Notes under the pieces: model-generated
The model's database searches: none
The model's input: the letters and a program-made list of their open reading frames with translations, nothing else
Told to the model about the DNA's origin: nothing
Shown: piece after piece, positions 11,217 through 22,760 of the stretch
Numbering within the stretch: position 1 is the stretch's first letter
Layout: every line of letters begins with the position of its first letter
Program-made: the position numbers and the translations under genes
Assembly (NCBI GenBank): GCA_905250025.1
Contig: CAJNOJ010000271.1
Coordinates: 1 to 64,000, forward strand
Reading direction: 5' to 3'
From: Adineta ricciae
Lineage: Eukaryota > Rotifera > Eurotatoria > Adinetida > Adinetidae
DNA: 64,000 nt

Positions 11217-12158
11217 TCAGATGGGTAATACTACATTTCGTAGTCGAATAGGTATTAATTTGAATATTAATTGTTTGAAAATTGATCGAATTTCACTTGA
11301 TAGATAAATATAAATATAAAATTCAACAGCATTGTTGAAAAAGAAACACATGCGACCAGTAAGAACAATGATACTATCTATTGCCAACCATTGAGAATCT
11401 TTCTGCCAATTAGCTGTAATTGTTGTGTAAGTGTATTGTACAGTGTAAGGTACGAATGAGATGATCAACACAAAAACTTGTGCAAGGATCATAGGAGTAA
11501 ATTGTTGTTTTAATCGTACTAGACGACGAATACATCTTTTAAAACGAGTTATATGTTTATAAGTATGATATCCAAAGAAACTGAGCCATAATAAAGGAAT
11601 GAATAGAACTAAAGTTGGAACAAAAAAGTATCCGTGATATTTTTGAAATATTTCACCAACTAAAGAACATTGCCAGATATTTTTCTGTAGGATATTATTA
11701 TTCCAAATGGCATAGGGAATACTAAGTAAACTCCAAAACATGATATTGATCAAAATGAGAAGACGAGCTCGCCTAACAGTACTCCATTGACGAATTGATA
11801 CAGATTCTGATGTTGATGCCCATGCATCAAATGCTACTAGACATTTGAGATAAAGATATGATTGTGTTGAAAATATTCCAATATAATTACGTGATATACA
11901 GACGAGTCGAAAAGCAAAGAAATAAGGCCAAACAAATCCTGTAACAAGTATTTGAGCTAAAAGAGCGAAGCTAAAAATAAGAATATTGAAAATAGATTGA
12001 ATGAGAATATATTGAGTCGAAGGCAGCTTTCGAAGACGTCGATTTGAGAATATCAATAGATTAGCCAGTGTGCCAATAAGACCAAAAAATAGAAAAGAAA
12101 GGCCAACTATGATAACGAGCCATTGTGAAATCGAGATGAGGATTGCTGACGAAGACAT
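11217..12158 (-). CDS. rhodopsin-like G-protein-coupled receptor
   Basis: This is a single-exon gene of 313 residues, taking the first ATG (MSSSAILIS) rather than the TTG six bases upstream. Seven hydrophobic segments are visible, at about residues 10-35, 45-70, 90-110, 130-150, 175-200, 220-245 and 260-285. TM1 has a GTLANLLIF core (the GN of class A) and the TM1-TM2 loop is basic (RRLRKLPS). Cys residues near TM3 and in the second extracellular loop could form the usual disulfide. The DRY and NPxxY motifs are not conserved: TM3 reads CLVAFDAW and TM7 reads NNAVEFYIYIY. This fits the diverged orphan receptors seen as large intronless families in bdelloids. The ligand is unknown. Confidence 0.8.
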   Translation of the reverse strand: MSSSAILISISQWLVIIVGLSFLFFGLIGTLANLLIFSNRRLRKLPSTQYILIQSIFNILIFSFALLAQILVTGFVWPYFFAFRLVCISRNYIGIFSTQSYLYLKCLVAFDAWASTSESVSIRQWSTVRRARLLILINIMFWSLLSIPYAIWNNNILQKNIWQCSLVGEIFQKYHGYFFVPTLVLFIPLLWLSFFGYHTYKHITRFKRCIRRLVRLKQQFTPMILAQVFVLIISFVPYTVQYTYTTITANWQKDSQWLAIDSIIVLTGRMCFFFNNAVEFYIYIYLSSEIRSIFKQLIFKLIPIRLRNVVLPI

Positions 12159-13685
12159 TAACAATCAATATAAATAATTTTGTTTCGCAACAAGTATTTT
12201 CTATTTTTTCTTCGAAAATGCTATTGTACTTTCGACTACTTCATTGAGCACAATGTTGAATTAAAACATGAGAATTGCAGAAGATATTCATCAGACATTT
12301 ATGCGGCACTCAAAACTATAAGAAAGATAATGAAATGAAGTGTCTGTTGTGTGACAATGTCTATGCTAATCTATTTTTTTTAGATATCACATAAAAGTTT
12401 ATGACAAAAGACGCTGAGAAGAAGTTTTCCTACAGTTCAATTGAAAATATTTGGCAGGAAAACTGTATTAACATTGTGAAGGAGAATTTTGGAAATGTGG
12501 ATATGTGTCTAAGTAACGGCGGCTGAAGTGACGTATGGATCGGAATGAAAAGGTTCTTACACGATATACTCTTTAAGGCTGTAGTCTCACACATCCATAC
12601 TCTTTCTCCTTTTTTTCTGTTTCTCTTTCTATATTTTCTTCCTTTTTGTGCTTATAAATAGTATTCCAACAAACATCAGTACAATTGAATGATTAATTAC
12701 AGTACCCGTGCCCCAATCCAGCATTATTCTCAAGATTTCTTTTTTCGTCTCTAATTCTTCAATTATCTTATGAAGATGAATTCAAAATGAAACTTGTTCA
12801 TTTGATTACGCTATCTGTTAATAAGATTGCTTTTTTTTTGAGTTTCTATAAAATATAACAAGACTCAGATGTTAGTTATTATACTATGTTTCTATGGTAC
12901 CATTAAAGGATAAAGTACTGAAGTTGGTTTTTTAATGAAAATCGATCCGTAGAATTGGTTGGATTGTGTTCAAGACTAATAAATTTGTAGAAGATGTTTG
13001 AAAAATATTTCTCAATAAAAACATCGATTATTCACTATTCTTAATTCTCTATAGAAAGAAATTTTCTATATAAAAAGAAAATGATTAGTTTTATCGCTAT
13101 ATTTATGGAAACTATGCTGTAATATAAGAAAATCTGTATGATATAAGAAGCACTTCAAACTAATTAATTACAATTTTGTTCAGATATAGTTATGGACATA
13201 TATAATATCAGAAACTTTTCTCAGAAGTACTTTTTGCATTCATAATTTTGTCTCTATGTTAAAAACATGTTTATATATAATTACCAGGTTTATGTCATCA
13301 AATTATGTCATTTTTTTGAAAAATAAATGAATATTTCGAACACGGTTTGTTGCATCTACCATTAGAGACGCACGAGTTCACATCTATGTTTGGGGATCAT
13401 ATCGAAAAAGAATGTTCTTATAAATTAACCGGAAAGATAGGTTCAAATGCAGTACATCGTTAACTGTAATTACAAATGAGTCGGAAATACATTTCAAACT
13501 GTGTTTTTCTTTTCTCTAATTTATGGATATATACTAATAAAGCAACTTATTAATCAAGAATAAAACGAAAACGTAGTATAATTATACATCCATAGAATTT
13601 TATCATATGACAATATTCTGATAATTTATAAGAAAATACAGTCTCTATCATGTGAAATTATTATTCGAAATGTATAAATTAATTA
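12159..13685. other. intergenic, AT-rich; start of homologous block from 13415
   Basis: No gene seen. From about 13415 the sequence matches 20806 onward (see block A and block B). Confidence 0.5.
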
Positions 13686-14640
13686 TTCCCTCGACTGAAA
13701 GGAGAGTCATAAGAAAAAAATAGTTTGTATGTTTGTCTGTTCGTGTCAGGGTCAGAGGTCGAAGGCGAAAAAACATTTTTTTCGAAGATGCTCACAACTT
13801 CATGAAACATCGTTTGGGAGGGGCTCTGAGGCTCGAGGTTGGCTGGAGGAGGGGTGAAGAGGCAGGGACGTGACAGAAATGAAGAAAACATTTAATCCGC
13901 GCCTGAGAGGAGGGCTACATAGAACAGTTGATTACTAAAAAGTAAAAACACACTCTGTTGACTGCCACATACCAAAGACCAGTAGTCTAAAAATACATTC
14001 ATTCACAAGGTACATACTGGAGAGCAACCTTAAATGCTGAGCTTCGATGTATTGAGAGTTTTTGTAGGCCTTTAAGCTTTTTAATTAGGAGATAACCTCA
14101 AATGTTCGGACGAAGATAATATTATCCATGAGATACTGATGGAGTGCTAATTAGTTTTCGATACTTTTTAGTAGCACACGCGTAATTATATGATAGATAC
14201 GGACAGCGTTGGAGCGGCGAGTTGTGAGTGGCGCCGACGAACAACGAGCTGCGCCTGGTAATCTAGCCAGTTACCAAAGTATCAACAGTCCGACACGTTC
14301 GAATGCGAAACAAATAGTCTCATTTGGTTTTACTGAAATTATCTTTCTTTTAGAAAAAGGAGGACATGTTTAAAAGTGCAAATCCATAATAGTCATTTAT
14401 AGCGAACTTCTCCTTCCTGTGAAGAGTAATTGCCAGTCAGAAATATAGAATAAGTAACAGCAGCACAAGTAGTCCTTTGACTCTTTTGAAGACTGTGAGG
14501 CGAATGAAGATCAGTCTCTGGGGATCCTTTCAGGGGTTATACTTGTCTTTTTTTTGCATAAAACGCACATAAGACTATTTTATTTTTAGTCAGTGGTTCA
14601 GTCGAGGGCACAGCGAGTCTGCCTCGACGAGCGTTACTAG
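13686..14640 (+). mobile_element. non-autonomous Helitron-like element
   Basis: Block B supplies the empty site: AATTA|TATCATC at 21351-21362. In block A the same site is split exactly between A and T by 955 bp that begin TTCCCTCG and end CTAG. This fits Helitrons (insertion between A and T, no target duplication, CTRR 3' end). A hairpin with a TCGAGG/CCTCGA stem lies about 13 nt before the terminal CTAG. The 5' end (CCCTCGACTGAA) is the reverse complement of a sequence near the 3' end (TTCAGTCGAGGG), a subterminal arrangement seen in Helentron-type elements. No Rep/helicase is encoded. Confidence 0.7.
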
Positions 14641-14803
14641 TATCATCATTTGTAAAATTAATCGAGATCTTTATCTTCAAATCAATGTGAGAGACTCCTG
14701 TCAGATCAATTAATCGTTTACATATCTTATCGCATCTCTAAAAAGCAAACAAATACAAGGCATTTTTTCAATAAATTCTTACAGTGTGAATACTATGAAT
14801 GAT

Positions 14804-16393
14804 TTAACGTTTTAGTTGCAGTTTTTTAAAGATGAACTTTTTTTGTTTTTTCTTTCTAAAACAGTCTGAAATAAATTTTATTAATATATAGAAGTATTTA
14901 GAAGTGTTTTAAAGTATAATAATGCTCAAAACAAGCTATCACACAAAGCCCGACGTTACAAACATCACATTGATAACGTGTATAAGTACATTTTTTCTCC
15001 CATCTGCTTGTATGATTTCAAACTATACAAGCTCTTCGTCCGGTGTTTCCTGTTGCTGTTTCTGCAACCAGAAATGGAAAATGATGATTGTTATAGTCAA
15101 ACTTACATTTCGTCAATGAACTGAACACTACTGGGCCAAGGCGGTTTTTGCGTATAGTTCCACATGCACCTGTTTTGAATTTATATCATCTTTCGAATAG
15201 GAAAGGACTAGTATACCAGTTGTCGAGGATCTTATTCTTTTCAGCTATGGCCATTAGCATAAAGGTTGTTATAAAAGTGTATATCTCCGGACAATTTGTC
15301 GGTACCAATTTCGTCCGATGTGTGGTTTTATGATGTGCTACATCATCCATAGAAAAGTCATGATACTTAATCGTTTGTTTCACGATGATGTTAGATCCGT
15401 TTTAACTTGAATGATGTTTATTGTAAAACAGAAATAGTTACACAACTGAACGCCATCCTACCAAAGCATATCGAGTTTATATAGAGTTACTAGACTTAGA
15501 AAATACCAACGATACAGGGAAAAAATATGACGTAAGGAACGCAAGAGCACATATGATGAACATATGACATGACGTCATGTAGAACGAAATAAACATATAT
15601 ATGTGCAGAACGCAAGAAGATATGTAGGACAATTCCTTATGATACTAGCTTGGTAATTGCCCATAACAGATGATATCATTATTTTTTTGTCAAATAGTAA
15701 CTCAAAACATTCAAGAGGAGTATGGTTTTTCCATAGCGCTAATTTTTGATGAAACAACAGAGTTTTGCTCGTCGAAGTGAAATAGATGTGGTTCAAAAGT
15801 AGTTTTATTCCAGTTTCGATTTACAGATTCTTCTTTCTATGTTATTTCGTCGTTTGATTCATCGCTATCCACGTCTGACGAATAAACTTCATCAATATCC
15901 ATTTTGAAATCGTCTTCATATCCGCTATCCATCTCGATTTTATGCGAAACATCATGTGTGGACGTTGCTATCTTTTGCGAAAAATTTTACGTAAAAGATA
16001 TGAATAATAAATTGTCTATATAAAATAAAAATACACGTATAGAATAACAAAAGTTTGTTTCGATTCTCTAAGAATATATATCGAAAGATACGATAAGCTT
16101 CTTGTGTAGAATGTGCAGTTTTATATATATGAGAGAACATGTTAACAAAAAAGAAAAAGAAGAACAATATACCAGAATATATTACACAATGTAGAAATGA
16201 GAAGCAGACGTGTCAGAATGGAAGAAAGAGCGCATAAACATGCATAGTTATTGGCGACGATGACGTAATCATATTACCAAGATACAAAAAAAATGGAGGA
16301 GTCTTTTCGATCAAGTCTAAATGATATTTTAATGACAGTAATATCTACAAAACTTTAAACACCATATATGGTTGATCCGTAACCAAAGGGTTA
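14804..16393 (-). mobile_element. piggyBac-like transposon, degraded
   Basis: The segment is bounded by TTAA at 14804-14807 and 16390-16393. The right terminus reads AAAGGGTTAA, and its inverse (TTAACCCTTTGGTT) aligns with the left terminus TTAACGTTTTAGTT. It encloses the transposase relic at 14884-15950. The piece is missing from block B, but B also lacks about 60 bp to the right of 16393. The empty-site comparison is therefore not exact on that side. Confidence 0.65.
14884..15950 (-). pseudogene. piggyBac-like transposase relic
   Basis: Reading from high to low coordinates, an acidic N-terminal peptide (MDSGYEDDFKMDIDEV and onward) ends at a TAG near 15840. It is followed in shifted frames by a KPYSS...LECFELLFDKKIM block. 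Further on come the family's DNWYTSP motif with KTGACGTIRKNRLGP (15250-15130). A C-terminal Cys cluster (YQCDVCNVGLC...CF) follows near 14950. These are diagnostic of piggyBac transposases. Several stops and frameshifts and an apparent internal deletion make it inactive. Confidence 0.7.
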
Positions 16394-17705
16394 AAATTAT
16401 TAATGTTGTCGCATATAAAATGATAAAACATGTATGACACTTGCTTTATAATTTTTTATAAACTGCAATATAATTTGGATGATAATAGTGGCATGAGCTG
16501 TGGTCGTGAGTGATGTAAATGTTTGAATGGTGTACATAGAACTTAGGTAGTTTTTTATTTGATTTTACTGTCATAATTTCGATTCAAGATATATTTTTTT
16601 CGAAACAATCATACAGGCTTTCTTTTATAGAAAATGCCTACGAACTTCTCGTATCTCAAATGACATATGTATCTCTTAGAGGATTTTCATTACAATGTTA
16701 ACTTTCGGTTTTTGTTACAAAAAAGCAATCTTTTGTTTTTATTTTTTCTTGTTAATGAAAATCTTTTTAGTATTTTTCCTTTTTGGGGACGATGATGAAA
16801 TAGAAAAAACTAATATTGACATCAAGGATAGATGTACACATGCACACAACGAATGAAAAAAGACACGTATTATTAGAACAAAAATAAGAATCGAACACCT
16901 ACCCGGTTTTGGTTTTTGTCAGTGCAAATAAGAAAAAAAGACGGACGAATATTTCTTATTCATGAAGCTCGTGAAAAGACACAAAACATGTTTCGAAGAT
17001 TATGGTTTATAAGAAGTTAGTTGAAATAAAACACATAAACGATTTGGAGAAAATTCTTTCCTTCAATTTATTTCAGAATATTTCATTTCCATCATTAATT
17101 ATCAATCGGTCATCGACAAGTTTTCCTTATAAATTTGAAATCTCTGATACTTACAAAATACGATGAGAAACAATTCATCATGACTTCAAAATTAAAAATA
17201 ATGGGATGCTATTATTTTTGCTATGAATGATCGTATTCTTCAATTTCCATGTTAAACTATATATATCCAAATGATTTGCTCCTCGGAATCGTTCGACATT
17301 GAGAAAAGAATATAATGATGTTAATAATAGGATGTATATGTTGATGAGAAGATCTTCATTCACACTTTCATATAAATACTCAATATCCGATATCAATAGT
17401 ATAGAGTATTGATATTGTTATATCACTTTTCTATTGATTTCTTTCTTTTCTTTAAGGTCTAGTTATGAAAATGATTTATGATTAATCTCCACAATAACAT
17501 GATAAAGATACTTCAATTGATCGTTTTCCAAATTTATTTCGGTATAATCGAATATTAAACCTAGTCATCACAAAATACTTTTCAGGCAGTTTTAAATAGT
17601 GTGAACAAAATTCAAATCAATATTCTAAATTGATTTGATCAGATAATCGAATTATTGATATAATTAATGAGATATTTGTATATTTCAGAAAAGATTTTTA
17701 CGAAA
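16394..17705. other. intergenic within block A
   Basis: From about 16455 it is collinear with 21525 onward in block B. No gene seen; contains the 5' flank of the SET gene. Confidence 0.5.
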
Positions 17706-18551
17706 ATGTTAGAACCACCATTACATTTGAATGAAAGACATATATTTTCATCTTTACCTCCAATATATAAGTTATCTGCAAAACAATGTGCTTTATTAAC
17801 AAATGAGAAGCAAACAAATGAAGACTTAAATGATGAACAAATAAAAGAAAAATATCCCGATCTTCAACATTGTCCATCAAATATTCATTGTATTTTACCA
17901 GATGGAATTCAAGTTGAAAATCACCCAATTAATGATCAACAAAGCAATTGGGGCCTTTATGCAACGAGATTTTTTTCAAAAAATTCAATTCTGTTTCTTC
18001 CAAAACCTTATGGTTATATTTATGATGAAGATATGGATTATAATTTAATAATTGATCCAGATGGTAAAGATTGATTTGAATATATTGAAATAGATTTGAT
18101 TAGATCTAAAATAGGTCCGGTAATTCCAATGAATACTCGTCGACATACAAGTGATTGTGGCAAAGGTGTCAGAGAATTAATCACATATGGAGCTCTAATC
18201 AATCATAGTTGTGATCCAAATTGTTATTTAAATTCAGCTTATGCTCATTTAAAAAAAGATGAACCATTAGCTGCTATTGCTTTATGTGATATTTATCCAA
18301 ATGATCAAATAACAGTTGATTACAATTTATTTGGATATTCGATGAATGGTAGTTATCTCTCTTACTTTACTTTTCTTTTCTTCTACTTTTGTTGATTAGG
18401 ATTTATTGAAAATTGTTCTTGTCGAATGCCTTCATGTCGTGGTTATTGTTATGGTTTTAAATATCTTAGTGAAATTGAAAAAGACAAATTATTACCGTAT
18501 GCAGCATTTCATGTCCAAATTGACTATTGGAAAGATAAATTGAATCAATAG
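17706..18551 (+). pseudogene. SET-domain methyltransferase-like, copy A, in-frame TGA
   Basis: Exon 1 is 17706-18348 and exon 2 is 18400-18551, separated by a 51-bp GT-AG intron in phase 1; together 264 codons before the stop. SET features are clear: a GLYATRFFSKNSI segment, the cofactor/active-site block NHSCDPNC, a downstream DQITVDYNLFGY block (the catalytic Tyr strand), and a post-SET CSCRMPSC Cys cluster in exon 2. Codon 123 (18072-18074) is TGA, yet the same frame resumes at once and stays open through the SET core. The start is the ATG shared with copy B; further upstream the two copies diverge in frame. Many A/B differences are amino-acid changing, which suggests weak constraint. It could also be a live gene if the TGA lies in an unusually short intron. 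Confidence 0.75.
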
Positions 18552-18860
18552 TTTGTTCATCGAATTTCTATCATTTTAAAGAGAACTTTTTTTCTTTCTC
18601 CATTTTCAAATGCTAGTTAGAAAAAAAATATATCATTATCAAAACTGTGATGAAGAATGACAATTTGAATCTCTTTGAACGATTAATGAGTGAGAAGAAT
18701 TATTATGAAAAATCTTTAAAACTTTACCAGTGATATTGCTCATCAAAACAGCAAAAATTAAATACCTCATTCCTTTTTCTCTCAATTATATTTGAGTATT
18801 TGCTGATCATAAAATTCGAATTTGGCCTAGAAATTGAACGACACTATCGTAATTTATACG

Positions 18861-19298
18861 ATGAATGAAACTGGTTGTTATCTCATTTTTATTGTGAAAA
18901 ACGATCCGAAGGTGGGTATTGGAGTGTTTAAAGATAAAAATTTTGACCAGAAGATCCAAAGGTCAAAGGTCGTTTGGTACAAACAGTATAGTATCGAGCA
19001 TTCAGTACTAAACAAACTTAGTGTGGCACTCTATTGTGAACACAAACCAAAGCACATCGAGTACAAGCTATTGCCAGTTACGACTCAAAGTTTTGATACT
19101 CTTTTTGCAATAAGAACTATATGCTATCATGACCATATTTACTATGAAGCTGACTGCTTGTTCGTTGTTGTGAAATATGATTGGAAGAAGAATGTTGCAG
19201 AGTTCGGGAAAAAGAGAAGTCACTTTTCAGCCACTATCTTCTACCTCACACACTGCTACCGAGATATGTGTAACACGTCACGGACCGTCGTCGACTGA
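18861..19298 (+). CDS. unknown 145-residue protein, copy A
   Basis: The frame starts with MNETGCYLIFIVKND and is open upstream to an in-frame TAG. It could be an internal exon behind the TAG acceptor at about 18826-18830. There are several Cys (CYLIF, LYCEHKP, TICYH, ADCLF, HCYRDMC), which would fit a disulfide-bonded domain. It has no signal peptide or membrane segment of its own and I do not recognise a family. Copy B at 23950-24387 has the same length, with ten amino-acid differences against about six silent ones. An FG-GAP fragment follows 330 bp downstream, so it may be part of a larger decayed surface-protein gene. Confidence 0.4.
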   Translation: MNETGCYLIFIVKNDPKVGIGVFKDKNFDQKIQRSKVVWYKQYSIEHSVLNKLSVALYCEHKPKHIEYKLLPVTTQSFDTLFAIRTICYHDHIYYEADCLFVVVKYDWKKNVAEFGKKRSHFSATIFYLTHCYRDMCNTSRTVVD

Positions 19299-19627
19299 GG
19301 ATGCATTACGTAACTATTCAGTACTGACCACAACTATATAGACACTTATGATCTAAACTTTATTTCGTTAATACCGCTAATATCATTATACCGCCATTAT
19401 GACTACACTCGAAGACGTATATACTATTCTGCGTCTTAACCATCGGGTCGTATGTATCATGACATCTACTGATTTAGCTTGAACTGCCTAATAAATTAGG
19501 ATTGTGGAAGGGTGCAATTTAGGATAATATATAGTTTTGTTGTTTTCAATGTAAAAATAAAGTTAATTATCTGAATTTGTCACAAAATCTAATTCCCCAT
19601 TAACTGATCTTATGTTTTCTCGACGTT

Positions 19628-19834
19628 ATGACTGATAGCTTTGATGGTAACAATTCAGGTGTTTTTCTAAGCAATGGCGATGGAACATACAAAGAACTTC
19701 TTGTCGTTGCAACTATCTATAGATCTCATCCGTTTCTAGTTTCCATTGGTGACTTTGACGATGACAGAAAAGTGGATTTTGTAGCGGCTAACGAAGGCAC
19801 TGACAGTTTGGGTGTTTTTGAACAGACTTGTTGA
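19628..19834 (+). pseudogene. FG-GAP/VCBS repeat fragment, copy A
   Basis: About 69 codons encode roughly one and a half FG-GAP repeats. The recognisable elements are GVFLSNGDGTYKE, SIGDFDDDRKVDFVAANEG and a terminal FEQTC. The calcium-binding DxDxDG-like turn is partly lost. There is no start domain nearby. It looks like the last exon of an FG-GAP protein that has lost the rest. Confidence 0.6.
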
Positions 19835-20026
19835 TGTTTTACCTTGCATTTTGCTTTTCGATCTTTTCAACTGTATTAAATATATCTGTGTCTCGAATGT
19901 ATTTTCATCTAGCGTCAATAAGATCATCACTACTTCACAAAAACGATTTTTTGGTATATTTAGACTAGAAATTATTTTTTCTCTTCGTTTATGTCAGTGT
20001 TGATTGGCAATAACTTTAAAATTTTT

Positions 20027-20402
20027 TTAACCATACAATTCGGCACTATTCAGAGTATTACTATCAATTCCACCAGTCACTAATACAGTGTTATCTGATA
20101 AGATCGATGCTGTATGATAATTTCGTGCAAAACTCATATTCCCAGTAATTGTCCACATACCCGTTGATGGATCATACAATTCCGCACTGTTTAGAGAACC
20201 GCTTCCTTGTCCGCCAGCTACTAACACTTTCCCGTTTGATAAGACCGATGCTGTATGAAATCTTCGTTCAACATTCATACTTCCGGTTATTGTCCAAGTA
20301 TTTGTTGATATATTATACAATTCAGCACTCTTGAGAATAGGACAGCATCCACCTGCAATTAGTATCGTTCCGTCTGTTAGGATCGACGCTGTATGTTGAG
20401 CC
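20027..20402 (-). CDS. kelch-repeat C-terminus of NHL-kelch gene, copy A (partial)
   Basis: This encodes the last two and a half kelch repeats of the NHL-kelch protein. Each has the HTASIL..G..L..GG core followed by SAELY(D/N)..T..W. It ends at a stop at 20027. It is cut at the N at 20403. The last 120 bases before that N match the start of the contig at 28492, so this is most likely the missing C-terminal part of the gene at 28492-30354. Confidence 0.75.
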
Positions 20403-20403
20403 N
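20403..20403. other. single-N contig join
   Basis: A lone N at the edge of a repeated kelch segment. Homology to the left continues better at 28492 than at 20404. Confidence 0.8.
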
Positions 20404-20805
20404 GATTTCTTCGAATTAATTGCATCTAACTCGCATTCACGAAATAGGACTGTTATTATACAAAGAAAAAGTAGTTTATCACATATGATTTTCAAGAAGG
20501 CTAGTGTAATTATTACCAAAAAAGATGTTTCTAGACTTGTTTAATATTTATGAGTACTAAAAAATTTCGAAAAAAGAGCTTTTAAAAGAGTTCCAGACGT
20601 TTTTCTATCATTTTTCCTATATATAAAAAATGCTGTACGTGTACCTAAAAAACGCTAAAAAACTCGAGGTCTTTCGCAGATAGGACCCAATTTTTTTTTC
20701 ACCAAAAGTGTTTTCTAACAAAGATCGGATGTTTAAGACGAAAAAAAATTGAAAAAAAAAACCTTTCCAAAAAAGTGGATGGGTCCCCATGGATTCACCC
20801 TATTA
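20404..20805. other. unassigned sequence after contig join
   Basis: No gene seen. It is unrelated to what precedes block A; block B homology starts at about 20806. Confidence 0.4.
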
Positions 20806-20919
20806 TAAATTAACCGGAAAGATAGGTTCAAATGCGGCACATCGTTAACTGTAATTACAAATGTGTCGGAAATACATTTCAAACTGTGTTTTTGTTTTCT
20901 CTAATTTATTGATAATATA

Positions 20920-21199
20920 CCCAGGACGATGGTTCCTGAAGCAGGATTCCTTGAATTTCCGACAAAATCCCTGAAGAAACACGACATTTCTGAGCGGAAC
21001 CTGCCCGGAAAATGTCAGAAATCCGATGGAGAAAAGCGGTAACCGTTTCCGGCTACCGGTTTTGACATGTTCCTGTCGGTTCCGGCCCAAACCAGATAAA
21101 TCCGGCCACCGGATCCACTCGTCTGGGATACTGCTTCTATGAAATCTCCGGAATACCCCGGAACCGACCATTTCCGTGTCGGATTGTTTGACCTGGGAT
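20920..21199. mobile_element. GC-rich 280-bp insertion, possible MITE
   Basis: Present in block B but absent from the matching place in block A (13530-13545). Its ends are short inverted copies of CCCAGG/CCTGGG next to TATA-like bases, and its interior is rich in CCGG motifs, unlike the surroundings. It has no coding homology. The class is uncertain. Confidence 0.5.
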
Positions 21200-22760
21200 G
21201 TACTGATAAAACAACTTATTAATTAAGAAGAATATGAAAACTCAGTATAATTATACATCCATTAGAATTTTAGCAAATGACGATATTCTAATAATTTATA
21301 AGAAAATACAGTCTCTATCATGTTAAATTATTATTCGAAATGTATAAATTAATTATATCATCACATGTAAAATTAATCGAGATCCTTATCTTCAAATCAA
21401 AATTATTCAATCAATGTGAGAGACTTCTGTGAGATCAATTAATCATTTACATATCTTATCTCATCTCTGAAATGTAAACAAATACAAGGCATTTTTTCAA
21501 TAAATTCTTACAGTGTGATTATAAATTGCAATATAATTTGGATGTTAATAGTGGCATTAGCTGTGGTCCTGAGTGATGTAAATGTTTGAATGATGTACAC
21601 AGAACTTGGGTTGTTTTTTACTTGATTTTACTATCATAATTTTGATATAAGATTTTTTTTTCAAAATAATCATGCATACTTCCTTTTTTGTTTTTTTCTC
21701 TACGGTGCACAAAAGAATTGTAAATGACATGCAGTACTAGAAAGAGCTCGTCTTTCTCTGCACACCTACTATATATGTTTCGCTCTGTAGTCAAATACTT
21801 ACACTCGCCTTTCTTTTATAGAAAATGCCTAAGAACTTTTCGTATCTCAAATGACATATGTATCTCTTAGAGGATTTTCACTACAATGTTAACTTTCGGT
21901 CATTGTTACAAAAAAGCAATCTTTTGTTGATGAAAATATTTTTAGTAATTTTCCTTTTTGGGGATGATGATGAAATAGAAAAAACAAATATTGACATCAA
22001 GGATAGATGTACACATGTACACAACGAATGAAAAAAGACACGTGTTATTAGAACAAAAATAAGAATCGAACACCAAGCCGGTGTTGGTTTTTGTCAGTGC
22101 AAATAAGAGAAAAAGAAGGACGAATATTTCTTATTTATGAAGCTCGTGTAAAGGTACAAAACATATTTTGAAGATCACGGTTAATGAGAAGTTAGTTGAA
22201 ATAAAACACGTAAATGATTTGGAGAAAATTCTTTTTCTTTTCTTTCCTTCAATTTCCATCTTAAACTATATATATATCCAAATGATTTGCTCTTCGGAAT
22301 TGTTCGACATTGAGAAAAGAATATAATCATATTAATAATAAGATGTATATGTTGATGAGAAGATCTTTATTCATACTTTCATATAAATACTCAATATCTG
22401 ATATCAATACTGTAGAGTATTGATATTGTTCTATCACTTTTCTATTGATTTCTTTCTTTTCTTTAAGGTCTAATTATGAAAATGATTTATGATCAATCTC
22501 CACAATAACATGATAAAGATATTTTAATTGATTGTTTTCCAACTTTTACTTTGGTATAATCGAATATTAAACCTAGTTTATGAATTAGTATGGCGATCTG
22601 GAATTCTTATATCCAAATCATCACAAAATACTTTACAGGCAATCTTAAGTAGTATGAACCAAATTCGAATAAATATTCTAAATTGATTTGATCAGATAAT
22701 CGAATTATTGATATAAACAATGAAATATTTGTATTTTTCAGAAAAGATTTTTTTTCCAAA
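21200..22760. other. intergenic within block B
   Basis: Collinear with parts of 13540-17700. No gene seen. Confidence 0.5.

Larger units (their letters stand above)
13415..20402. repeat. homologous block A
   Basis: Collinear with block B (20806-25611) through the SET gene, the unknown ORF, the FG-GAP fragment and the kelch end, with scattered substitutions and indels. It differs from B by two large insertions: 13686-14640 (Helitron-like) and a segment from about 14790 to 16455 that contains a piggyBac-like element. It ends at the N at 20403. Confidence 0.85.

Noticed and set aside
13679-13891. Small minus-strand Pro/Ser frame
   Set aside because: Lies at the left end of the Helitron-like element with no homology; chance frame.
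18072-18074. Selenocysteine codon in the SET gene
   Set aside because: No SECIS-like structure could be identified and the position does not match a known catalytic Cys of SET domains; nonsense mutation or a short intron is more likely.
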